Position numbers and translations under genes: made by a program
Origin: Patiria pectinifera
Taxonomy: Eukaryota > Echinodermata > Asteroidea > Valvatida > Asterinidae
Length of the DNA stretch: 64,000 nucleotides
Direction: 5' to 3'
Assembly (NCBI GenBank): GCA_029964075.1
Contig: CM057149.1
Location: 25,248,197 to 25,312,196, forward strand
Notes under the pieces: generated by a model
What the model saw: the letters and a program-made list of their open reading frames with translations, nothing else
The model's database searches: none
What the model was told of the DNA's origin: nothing
Shown here: one piece after another, positions 23,691-33,969 of the stretch
How positions within the stretch are numbered: position 1 is the stretch's first letter
Layout of the letters: every line of letters starts with the position of its first letter

Positions 23691-24622
23691 CCAAACTAGT
23701 ACGACCACTGGAAAAAATGCAGAATTATGCATACATGTAAAGTTGACTTTTAGACTATTGTTTTGGGTATTGCCAATTGCTTTCAGAAGTCAGAGAGTAC
23801 ATGCTCATCTCAAGCAGATCTAGCCACGAGGAAAATGTATTTGGTTTAGCGAGGTGTTTATGTCTAGTGCTAAATCGGAAAAGTGCAGAAAAACAAGACG
23901 TCTTTTAAGGCGATTATTGAGTTTGCCACTTCCTTTAAAACCAGAGAGAACACTTAGATCTAGTATACTTGAGGATCGTCCCCTAAAGTCCAAAGGTATT
24001 TAGAATCCCGCTTCACAGATGTATCTACATGTCCATCTCAAGGCTCACTAGTCTTGTTCGAGGTAAACTGTCCTTCATTTTCACAAATATTCCATTGACG
24101 TTGGACGCACTGGCAGTACCAAAAAGGGAATGAATAAGCTATATATGTAGTAAGCTCTATATAAATTCAGATGTTAATGTCGGAAATTTAATGCCAGACA
24201 GTTAGTCAGTGTACGTGACCGGCAACATTATTCGGATTACTTAGCAGTATTTGCTGCTGCATGAACAAATACCAAAATCAGGATGATTTGATTGTTTATT
24301 TGTGTAGAATTGTCTTGAAATGATTAGTCAATGTGTTTTCGGATCTTGCACAGGGCAAGCAAGTGAATTGATCAAAAACACTTGTATCAAGCCAAATGTC
24401 CATAATGTGCATTAGATTAACATAAAAGAATCAGTCTGCGATAATCTTCACAAAAGGATGAATATATTGTTTTATGTCTGCTTTTCCGCCTGCAGGATTT
24501 GCCATTATTGTTTTGCTCACCCAAGTTATATGATTGGGATTTTGGTTTTGGCAAAGTGTATTAAGGATTTGCACTTAAGAACAACAACTACAACTCGTCT
24601 ATGTGGCATAAATAATATTTAA
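23691..24622. other. No gene seen
   Basis: I found no coding signal, repeat or recognisable element in this stretch. Confidence 0.35.
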
Positions 24623-24626
24623 TTGA

Positions 24627-25665
24627 AGGGACACTGCGTCCGGGAATGTGCCCAATTGGGCTACAAAACGCGCTTTGAACGAACTACTGTTAATCGGATC
24701 GCGGAAAGAACATTTAAAAGTACAATATAAACATCCACAAAAAATATCCTTTAAAAGCGTGCGAGAACGACCGTCGGGGTCCACTTTTGCGACCCCCAAA
24801 AAATCGGGCTGTTCATGCAAGTTGTGATTCCAGGCTTGTCGTTAAAAAAAAAATACAGAAAAAGTGATTTTTTTCACCTGCTAGTAACTTATAGGACTGT
24901 GCCTTTCTCGCGGTTGTAAATTTTCTTTGGGAGGACGACTTGGGGCGACAATTTGTCCTTAGGGGCACTTGCCCCCACGTGTCCCTACGCCCCCATGCCC
25001 CCACGCCCGCCCCTACCCCTTAGCTTTGCCGTTGTAAACAGTGTGCACTAGCACTAGTGCCACACATCCCACAGGAATTTGCATCATTTTACTAACTTCA
25101 GTAAAACTGTACAAAAGATTTTTCGTTTTAATCTTCTGTCTTAAAAATGGTACATGCACAATCACACTAAAAGAGTCAACTATTTTATACTTAGAGACTG
25201 GTCCACGAGTGTTCATGTTTTTGATTGTTTACTTATCCTTTCAAATATCTTGTTGAAAGGAAACCAACCTGATATCTTACCGTTACCGAGACAAGACGGG
25301 AAAAAAAAAACAGTTGTACACATCGGACACAACGGAATACGCATACGTTTTTCCTGTCGTTGGTAGTTAATGAACGATACACGTTGTGTATGTCATATAC
25401 AATTACACACGGCGCAAATGTGGTTTCTTTACACGTCCGGAAAAGGCGTACACATAATGGCTGGAATCACAACTAGCATGAACAGCCCGAATTTTGGGGG
25501 TCGCAAAGAGGACCTCTCTCTCGCACGCATACACAAGAATAAAACAAAAAAGCCCAGTTTATAAAGGGATAGTTGTGGGGATGTTCATATCCTACTTTCA
25601 AATATTTAACAGCATTAACAGCATTTCGTCCAAAGCGCGTTTTATGGCCAGAACGCTGTGTCCCT
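24627..25665. mobile_element. 1.04-kb Kolobok-like element with about 215-bp arms
   Basis: The ends are AGGGACACTGCG at 24627 and CGCTGTGTCCCT at 25665. The right flank is TTAA and the left flank TTGA, consistent with a mutated TTAA duplication. The arms (24627-24840, 25450-25665) share blocks such as AACGCGCTTTG, GCGACCCCCAA and CTTGTGATTCCAG in inverse. The interior includes a C-rich stretch at 24960-25020. No transposase seen. Confidence 0.6.
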
Positions 25666-25715
25666 TTAACACACTAATCCCTTATATGTGGAATACCCTG
25701 TAAATACATGCCGAG

Positions 25716-26065
25716 TTGAACATTGCGAGAGTCCCTCTGAACTTTGTATCTAAGGCAAAGGTCCTAGGAGTCTGGCTACAAAATGACCTCCGATGGGAGA
25801 AAAATATCAATGAAATTTCTAAGAAAGCCAATCAAAAACTGTATATGCTCCGCCTGCTTAAGAGGTTTGGATTCAATGATGATGAGCTCATATCAATTTA
25901 TAAAAGTTGTAGGCCTGCTGTTGAATATGCTGTTACTTGGTCGTCCTCAATTACTGCTGCCCAGAAGAAGACTCTGGAGCACCTGCAAAAACGTGCATGC
26001 AGAACCATTTTGGCACAGCGCCATTCTTCGTATGCGGATGCAATGCAGCTGTGCGGGCTTCAGTC
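25716..26065 (+). pseudogene. LINE reverse transcriptase C-terminal region, part 1
   Basis: Residues such as KVLGVWLQNDLRWEKNI, KLYMLRLLKRFG, YKSCRPAVEYA and LEHLQKRACRTIL are the C-terminal RT region of CR1-like and related LINEs. The frame runs into the 2.9-kb element at 26066 and continues after it at 28966. The 5' part of the LINE is missing. Confidence 0.75.
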
Positions 26066-26673
26066 TGTTACAACTGATAATGTAGTAACCAACCGATAAC
26101 GTATCACCAACCGATAATGTATCACAAATTGACCGATACTGTATCACTAACCGATAATGTACCAAAAATTTACTGATAGTGTAGTAAAATTTGTATCCGA
26201 TAATGTATCACGTGTCGACGGATAATGTAACTACAGAATAACTGTATCCGATAATGTATCACCACGGAACGGATACTGTATCAACCGATAATGTATCAAA
26301 AATCAACCGATAATGTATCAGTATGGGGAAAAGGTGTACACAAATGTTTGTGTTATGTCCGATTATCCCGCCCCACGTTTTGACCAGGGAGGGGGGTCTG
26401 GGGTAGTTGATCACCACCACCCCCATTATTTTGTATTTAGAGAAAAAAGGCAGACTTTGAGGTATTTTTCAAACTTTCCAACCGACGAAATGTATTAAAT
26501 AGTACTGAGAAAGAGGGAAAAAATACAAATAGCTTGAAATGCGCTGGGACGTCTGTATCATGAACAGCGCCTCCAGCAAGCTGCCCCCGTTTGTATTTCA
26601 CGGCCAGCACTTCTTTTTTTTTTTAGCTATCCCCCATCCCCAAGTCCCAAGCACAGATTTACGCTACTGGTGC

Positions 26674-26925
26674 AGGGGCGGATCCAGGAATTTTTGCGGG
26701 GGGGGGGGGTTCATCAGCAAAACAATCTGAACATGTACACAGGATTGTTTTTCCGGACACTTGGCCTCCGTAAAATCAAAAACTTGGGGAAAGGGGTATC
26801 ATATTTCAATAGGGGACGCTTTTCAAATTTGACAATTATTAACACTGGATTACAGAATGGTGTAAAAATACACCCTATCTAAGCTGCCTCCGTCCGTATT
26901 TTGAACAGGCGGACATAATACCAGT
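26674..26925. mobile_element. hAT-like poly-G fragment
   Basis: It begins AGGGGCGGATCCAGGAATTT and shares CCGGACACTTGGCCTCCGTA with the copies at 30.6 and 58.0 kb. No right terminal repeat was found. Confidence 0.5.
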
Positions 26926-27549
26926 AATTTTTTTTTGGGGGGGGGGTGTCACAGCAGAGGGGGGGGAGGTTGCATTATTTTTGTAAGGAATTTGTATGCA
27001 ATTTGTTTTGGGACACAGCTGCCCCCCCCCCTAAAAAAAAGCCGGGGCATTATTTTGTACGGTACAGTAATATTGTGTACATGATGTAGGATTTTATCAG
27101 CGCTCCCCGTTGAAAATATGGCACGACCCCCTGGCCCCCTCATCCCCCCCTCCCCACTAAATGAGCAGTAATGCTGTGATTGTGCCCTTTTCAAATCTGT
27201 AAGAAAAAAAATCGACTGGGGTCGACAAGGGACCCATGAAGCTTGATCGCATCTAGACTATCTTCGACGATTGCCGCCTAAATCCGATAAACTTGTTACA
27301 TTGTATCTTTTGTGACAGCTCAAGTTGCATGATCATTTAAGATGGTAGTTTTGCTATACACATTCCTCGCCACTAGTATGTGTTCCCGGTTCATGCACAG
27401 CGCGTATTTTGAATGATGCAAAGTTATTGGGGGAGGGAATAGTCTGGGAGACCATCGCAAGTTAAATTGAACGTATGCGCGCGCCGACGTTGCCTGGCGC
27501 TCATGCGAAGACGCTGCTGCTAATAGCCACATTCTGGCACATTCTGGAA

Positions 27550-28269
27550 TAGTCTGGTTCCCAGACCAAAAGATTCCGACTATTCCTGATGAATCTTAGG
27601 TCAGGTAGCCTCCGGTAATACAATGTATTACAATTTACATCACGTGACTAAAACGGGAGGAATTCCTCCTTTTCCGAAACTGTCCGAAGTTTGCCGAATT
27701 CATTTCGTCGACAATCGGATAGTGTCCGAGTATTTCCGAGTATAATATAGTTTTATTAACTGCTAATTGCTTATTAAAAACTTTAAAAAACTAGTTGATA
27801 ATTAATATCCATTGCTTTTATTTAGAAAAATTGAAATTCAACGACGATTTTGCACTCGGATCGTATACGAGGGGCGAACTTTTTGCTGCGTCATGCACTA
27901 GTTTGAATTTGACGACCGTTACCGGCATTTTCCAAAACCCGGCGTGGTCTCAATTCGGCTCCGCCTGCTAACAGTGCTGTTTGGGTGTCCAACTTTGAAG
28001 ATTCCAGGTTAAAATAAGTCAATGTTTTTTTACAGAAGTATTAAACTGTATATCATAACTGTATGATATATGAAGCCAGTGATTTATTTTTTTTTTAAAT
28101 TATCGGAACATTAAAAGCTTTATGAGATAAAGCGAATTCGGAAACGAAGTCGAGCTTTGAAAAGGGGCCGTCAATGTCGTCATGTTTATTTTTAGCCACG
28201 GAGGCTGCCTGACCTACAATTTAGACGTGTAGACGTCGGGGGAAATTGTCAGGTCGGGGAACCAGACTA
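27550..28269. mobile_element. 720-bp element with 9-bp target duplication (Mutator-like?)
   Basis: TIRs are TAGTCTGGTTCCC and GGGGAACCAGACTA. ATTCTGGAA flanks both sides (27541-27549, 28270-28278). A 9-bp duplication suggests a Mutator-type or Merlin-type transposase in trans. It encodes nothing. A truncated relative lies at 17082-17675. It is nested in the 2.9-kb element. Confidence 0.75.
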
Positions 28270-28436
28270 ATTCTGGAAGCGGTGTGGAACTTTGCGCGCG
28301 AACCAGTACAGTACAGTACGCACATGCTGTGTCCCGACCATTGATCTCCATACGGAAATCAATGGTCCCGGACGTCCATGGGGCTCTCAAAAGTGGTAAA
28401 TCGCGCCCTCTTGTGTCGCAGCACGGAGCCCATATA

Positions 28437-28543
28437 TGGAGGCCAAGTGTCCGGAGAAAAGAACTTGTCCACATTTCGGCGCGGATGTGCGAGTGCGGTT
28501 ACCCCCCCCCCCCTTGACATCAAAAGCTGGATACGCCACTAGC
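28437..28543. mobile_element. hAT-like poly-G fragment (reverse orientation)
   Basis: It contains GGCCAAGTGTCCGG, GCGCGGATGTGCG and a run of 13 C, and ends AGCTGGATACGCCACT. This is the reverse complement of the left half of the copy at 30554-30889. Confidence 0.5.
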
Positions 28544-28965
28544 CTAGGCCCACTTGGAAGTAGAGCGTCTCCAAACCAGAGCAACTCCCTACCTCCCAAA
28601 TCAAAAAAAAAATATTCTTAATGATAAACTTTCTCGAGTGGGGACTTATCATAGTAAAGGCTCTTATTAGACTTTAATTAATTTGCAATATTTCCACCTT
28701 TTCCCAATACTGATACATTATCGGTTGATTTTTGATACATTATCGGTTGATACAGTATCCGTTCCGTGGTGATACATTATCGGATACAGTTATTTTGTAG
28801 TTTAATTATCCGTCGACACGTGATACATTATCGGATACAAATTTTACTACACTATCAGTCAATTTTTGGTACATCATCGGTTAGTGATACAATATCGGTC
28901 AATTTGTGATACATTATCGGTTGGTGATACGTTATCGGTTGGTTACTACATTATCAGTTGTAACA

Positions 28966-29182
28966 CAGTCCCTTAATTGCTGATAGGAGGGAGAATCATT
29001 GTCTCAGCTTTGCCGAAGGATTGGCCAATTCAGAACGTACAAATGATCTTCTCCCTCCTACCAGATGGGAGTCTCAAGCCCGCAACCTGCGTAATGCACA
29101 TCATTATTCCCACTTACGCACCGGGACATCACGATTCAAAAACAGCCCATTGCTTTATATCATCAGCTTGCTGAACAAGTAG
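28966..29182 (+). pseudogene. LINE reverse transcriptase C-terminal region, part 2
   Basis: The frame interrupted at 26065 resumes after the target duplication (DRRENHCLSFAEGLANSE, then RWESQARNLRNAHHYSHLRT) and ends in TAG at 29180-29182. The closing block is the usual C-terminal region of CR1-like ORF2 proteins. Confidence 0.7.
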
Positions 29183-29560
29183 AATCTTTTACTCTGTGAA
29201 CAGCTTTTTAATAATCTTTTTATTATTAAAGCCAACACAAATCTGTGCAAGATTATTACTCGCATTTTGATTAATAGCAAAACAGCTCGTGTTAACTTTT
29301 TAATAGTTATCTAAATAAGTATTCTCTGTGAGCAGCTTTTTAATTTTATTTCACAAAGATTTGATGCAGACAAATCTATAGGTTTGTGCAATGTCCTAAT
29401 TTCATTTTTCTAGATTCTTAACCAACCTATATGGGGTTTTGTCTTAATTTGTTTAATTCATGTTTACTGTGATTTGGATGTTATTAATATTGTAAATTAT
29501 CATGCAATTTGACCTTTGGGTTACAATGTGATAATGTGAATAAAATATACCAATACCAAT
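29183..29560 (+). mobile_element. 3' UTR and repeated tail of the same LINE
   Basis: After the TAG comes AT-rich sequence ending GAATAAAATATACCAATACCAATACCAAA. Short tandem tails such as TACCAA are common at CR1/L2-like 3' ends, where no long poly(A) is made. Confidence 0.55.
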
Positions 29561-30553
29561 ACCAAACTCATGATGTTCTCAAATGAAGGTATGCTAATAA
29601 TTAAGCGTCGGCATATTATATAAATTATACATATAAATATGATTATTATATTATGAACTTTTCAAAAAGGGGTTTACAACTAAAACAACACTCAACGGCT
29701 ATACAGCAACGTGAACAACGACCACCTCGAGCGAAGTACACCAACAAGACTCCGAGTTCAAAGCAAAACGCAATTTGCAATACATAAATAAAATTTGAAT
29801 AATACATTTTAAAAAGATACAATGTATAATACATTAAAAAATAGATAAATAATAAAAGTATAGTAATAATTTATAACGCCCTTAATCAGAATTACAATAC
29901 TCTAAGCCGCTACACTACAGATAAAAAATTCCTTCAAAAGATAATGAAAACCAATAGATGATTTCAATAAAAGTATGATCAACAATATTTCTCAGAAAGT
30001 CTGAAAACCTGTACATATATCATTATTGTATTAGCATTATTAAAAAAACACGGATACTAACTTCTAAAAGAGAAAAAACGCCAGCGAGGAACAATGCACT
30101 CATCAGCTATAAACACTCCGATAACACACACCAACAAAATATATAAATCAAATCAAATATTTTGTATGTACATGTATATAATTGGATTATAGGGCAGTTA
30201 CTTTGTACAATAGCATGCAAAACTGTATTCATTAAGTTTATGTAAATGTTACCATTGGAAAATAGGAATAATGAATGTACAAAAATGCAATATATTACAA
30301 AGCGCCCCGGGGGTCTAAGAATTAATTCATTCATTCATTCATTTATACATTTATTTTAATAGTGCTGAAAATTATACAAAACGAACAATGAGTCCATGAA
30401 TAGGTAACATTAATTAGGAACTGAATAAGGAGCATAGAGGAAGATAATATATAACGAACATGAGGTAAAGGAGGAACGGAGCATAAAAGTGCCAGATTAA
30501 CAAACAAGCAATGTAAATAATACACAAATCTAAAAACTCGTTAACAAGTAATA
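29561..30553. other. No gene seen; ATTC microsatellite
   Basis: ATTC is repeated five times at about 30326-30345. The rest is AT-rich without coding signal. Confidence 0.4.
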
Positions 30554-30889
30554 CAGCAGCGTATACAGCTTTTGATGTTGGGGGGCAACCGCACATCCGC
30601 GCCGATATGTACACGTTTTTTTACCCGGACACTTGGCCTCCGTAAAATCAAAAAGTGGAAGGGGGGACTGGTGCTCATCTTCCAAATCTGGGCGCTCTTC
30701 AAAACTGGCCATTATTTATGCATACTGTTCACGGCACATTGTAATGGTTGTTGAGCGGGTTTTCTTTTGTGGGATTGATGTCAGAAAAAACTCTTTAAAA
30801 AAATTTAAATCATTGCTGGCACAAAAATTTGGCGAAAAAAATCCGTCGAGGGGGGGGGGGGGGCAAAGTTCCCCCTGCCCACGCCACTG
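30554..30889. mobile_element. 336-bp hAT-like MITE, poly-G family, with 8-bp duplication
   Basis: It starts CAGCAGCGTATACAGC and ends CCCACGCCACTG, flanked by AAGTAATA at 30546-30553 and 30890-30897. The 8-bp duplication and CAG...CTG ends fit hAT. Internal poly-G and CCGGACACTTGGCCTCCGTA are shared with several other copies in this window. Confidence 0.8.
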
Positions 30890-32290
30890 AAGTAATACAT
30901 TATTAAAGCAGCAATATGGTGGCATGTGCAGATGCCGAAGGCTCATATTGCCATGCCAGGACAACACACACAAAAAACATGAATGGACAAACAAGAAACA
31001 AATACATGCTCAATTATCTTAATTATCTGCAGAGTGTAAATGAAGTGTAGTGTGCCTGTATAACTAGGAGCAAAAAGAAAAAGGGAAAAAGAGTATATGA
31101 ATTTATGTTTAGGCCTAAGTTAAACCTTTAGTGCACGCTTCTATTAAAGCAACCATAATGTGCACACAGAGTGGTAAAAAGGAGCGTTTTAATATTAGCC
31201 TATATTTGAGGTATGGCCGACACGATAGGAGGGCGCTATTTATATACATACATACATAGAAAATTCCACCAGGAAACTTCATTCCTAATTCGGCATAGAC
31301 TCGAGTCGTAAGTCCATGAATTGTCCAAAGATTAGTAACAACGGTGGAAACATTCGCGCAGGAACTGTTGCTCGGACTTGTATTTTCACTGCGTTTTTGT
31401 CACAACTGTGCGCAGGGTTTCAACGTCTCTGCCTCGTTTCTCTTCCCGATTGTTTTGATTCGCAGACTTCGGCATTCGACAGACATGAGCAAAGAATTTC
31501 AATTGTTGTCGTTCAGCAAACACTTGAAAATCAGTTGCCTGGGTGATTTCGATGATCCGCTCATTCGAGTAGACGAATTGCCAGTCGATGTCCTTTTCAG
31601 CTACTTCCTCTTCTTCGACCTCAACCACGGCGTAGGATATTTTGCTCTTTTTCTTCTTTATGGGTGCTTTTTATTTTGGGCGCTTGAACCCGGACTTCAC
31701 CAATTTGCGCAGCTGTGAGATGTAGAAATTACTCATCATGGTCATTTCTCCGGCTGTCAGATTCCAAGTACACGGTGCATATGTGAGTCATGAGCGACAG
31801 AGGGAATCGAATATGGTACATCTGGTCCTTATGTACACGTCATGTTTCGTAAAGAAGAACTTGTTGCATTCAATTCGAACTGTTTCAAGATCGTATTAAA
31901 CATAATACAGAAGAGTCGCAGACCTTCAATCGAGCCTTGTAACACTCCACTTGTGATGAAAGAAGTCAGATCCGGACTGAGTTCATTCATGTTGCTCGAA
32001 GAAAATAGCTCATTCAGAACCTTGAAGCATTTTGACTAATCCGGGATAGTTTTCATAATCGATCCTCGCGTAAATGCAGGTCTATAGAGGTGGCGGCGTT
32101 CGACCCAGTCAAACGCTGCTTTAGTAGAACTAGTGCAGGGCCAGTCGAAAATGTGCGTGTTCGGAAGGGACAGTTGAGAACTGCAGCTCGTGCAAATAAC
32201 GCACATTATTCAATGGTGTGAACGCACACTCGCAAGTTAAACGCACAAAATCTCGTCAACCCCCGGCACTGATATTTACCCCTACTGGAC

Positions 32291-32341
32291 AATATGGTAT
32301 CGCCCTACAACTGTAGGGCGTCGGGCGATACCATATTGTGT
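32291..32341. repeat. Perfect 17-bp hairpin with smaller nested palindrome
   Basis: ACAATATGGTATCGCCC (32291-32307) and its exact complement (32325-32341) flank a 17-base loop with TACAACTGTA. It lies in the DNA inserted in the LINE and may be the core of a small foldback element. Confidence 0.7.
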
Positions 32342-32749
32342 TAGAGTTGCTCAGTCGACCGCCTACATACAGTGCAGTGATGGTTGCTCAGTTGACTACA
32401 AAATGCATGTGCCCGTGCCCGTGCCCGTGCATGCCACTCACGTACGAAGACATGGTGTGCAGTGCTATCGCCCTACAATGTGCCCGTCCTCTTTTCCATT
32501 GTTGCGTCATATCAAGCACGCGCGCTTTTGCTCAAACATGACGTAAACAATTGAAAAGAACATCAGTGCGCGGAGTTCTAGGCTATATTCTGGCGCGCTA
32601 GGCCTCAGAAAATACTGCTTTTTTCCAGCTTTTTCGACAACCGCTGATCCAAACCACTTCAAACTCGGCACTGCACATTCGGTTGTCCCGAGCAATACAC
32701 CCGCCGATTTTCAACTTCATACGGTGCCCGGTTCTGGAGATAATCGGCG

Positions 32750-32750
<1 letters not shown>

Positions 32751-32803
<53 letters not shown>

Positions 32804-32804
32804 G
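32751..32804 (+). repeat. (GACA)n microsatellite
   Basis: About 13 uninterrupted GACA units. It sits at the border between the inserted DNA and the LINE RT domain and produces a spurious SVCL-repeat reading on the minus strand. Confidence 0.9.
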
Positions 32805-33689
32805 ATTCCTTGAATTGTAGTATAGATAGGGACGTAAATAGGGATGTTTTTCATCCCCGAATACCTGTGTTGCAACCTTTTTACCACATAAATGGCGTCC
32901 CCCGTGCTCTTCGCCTCCACGACACCGTACTGGTCACGACTCAGCGTTTCGTCGTACCATGGGGAAATCCGGGTGAAAATACTCGCTACGGCTCCTTTGA
33001 CGAAGGCAGACTGGACACTGATGCCTCGGTAGCAATCAGGGTTTTTCATCGATTTAAACAGCGGAGTGATCGCGCTGCGGGTCCATGATGCAGGGATTTT
33101 TTCATCGTACCAGAAATCGCAAAGGATAGCTTCGAGGTCGTTTTTAAAATCGCGTGTTTCACTGCGCCTTGATTTTGACGTCCGTTGTACATTTGCGATT
33201 TTGCATTTTCGAGACCGAAAGCGCAAACTCGGCGATGTCAACATGGTGGATTGCTGGATCGATAAAATCAGTGTCCCCGAGTTTTCGAAGTTCTTCATGA
33301 GTTCCAAATAGCCAGGTTAGAATAGGGCCGTCGCAGGTGTGATTGAAGTTAGACTTGAAATGATCACGAAGTGTTTGCATTTTGATAGCATTTACCTCAG
33401 AGGCAGGTTTGTCAAGGATTTCAAGAGATTTTATATTGCACGAAGACACTGTCCAGTTGTCTGTTGACTTTGGCAAGGCTCATTTCAGCAGCTTTCTCGT
33501 GGAAGAAGGCGTTTTTCAATTCTCTCTCACACTCCTTGATTTTCTTTGACAAGCTTCGAAACTCCTTTTTTAAGCGCCAGGGGTCGAGAGATTTTCGCTT
33601 GTCCTACTCGTCGTCATTCCACGGCAGATGTTGAAGTTTTCTAAATTCTTGTACTGCCACATGCCGATTTTGTGCTCAGCACATACGCG

Positions 33690-33961
33690 CATGGACGTCG
33701 CCAGTTTTTTTTTCTAGAGGGGGGCAAAACATATTTTTACCAAAAAATCCTGTATTTCTCTAAATTTTCTGGAATAATCAGTTTTAGAGGGGGGCAGGAA
33801 CATTTCCCCCACCCCATTAAATTTACACCACTATGACTTCGCGCCTTTTTCTTTTCTTTTTTCTCTTTTTTTTTTCTTCTTTTTTTTTTTTTTTTTGCTT
33901 TTCCAGGGAGGGCAAGCGCCCCCTTGCCCCCATGCTTGCCCCCCTCCTCGCGACGCCCATG
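33690..33961. mobile_element. 272-bp hAT-like MITE with 8-bp duplication
   Basis: It starts CATGGACGTCGCCAG and ends CTCGCGACGCCCATG, flanked by CATACGCG at 33682-33689 and 33962-33969. The interior has AGAGGGGGGCA repeats and a T-rich stretch. The 8-bp duplication fits hAT. It lies 5' of the LINE remnant. Confidence 0.8.
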
Positions 33962-33969
33962 CATACGCG

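Larger units (their letters stand above)
26066..28965. mobile_element. 2.9-kb element with 270-bp inverted arms of iterated CCGATAATGTATCA
   Basis: Arms 26066-26337 and 28693-28965 are near-perfect inverted copies starting TGTTACAACTGATAATGTAG. They consist of CCGATAATGTATCA-type units about every 20 bases. CAGTC flanks both ends (26061-26065, 28966-28970). The LINE frame resumes directly after the right flank, which confirms the borders. The interior holds a poly-G hAT fragment (26674-26925), a complete 720-bp element (27550-28269) and another hAT fragment (28437-28543). No transposase. TG...CA ends with a 5-bp duplication do not match a superfamily I can name. Confidence 0.85.
31380..33690 (-). 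pseudogene. Decayed LINE (minus strand) with RT domain, interrupted
   Basis: Going 33690 to 31380 on the minus strand: linker (SNFNHTCDGPILTWLFG near 33360); RT start (IPASWTRSAITPLFKSMKNP, then CYRGISVQSAFVKG near 33000-33110); SRDQYGVVEAKSTGDAIYVV near 32900; a gap of about 690 bp; AAFDWVERRHLYR near 32100; TSGVLQGSIEGLRLF near 31930; and a C-terminal RQQLKFFAHVCRMPKSA block near 31500. GVLQGS is RT block B; the YxDD block is not intact. Stops and frameshifts show it is dead. The gap at 32130-32820 is a later insertion. Confidence 0.7.

Noticed and set aside
32717..32820. SVCL-repeat protein tail
   Set aside because: It is the minus-strand reading of the (GACA)n microsatellite fused to real LINE RT sequence.
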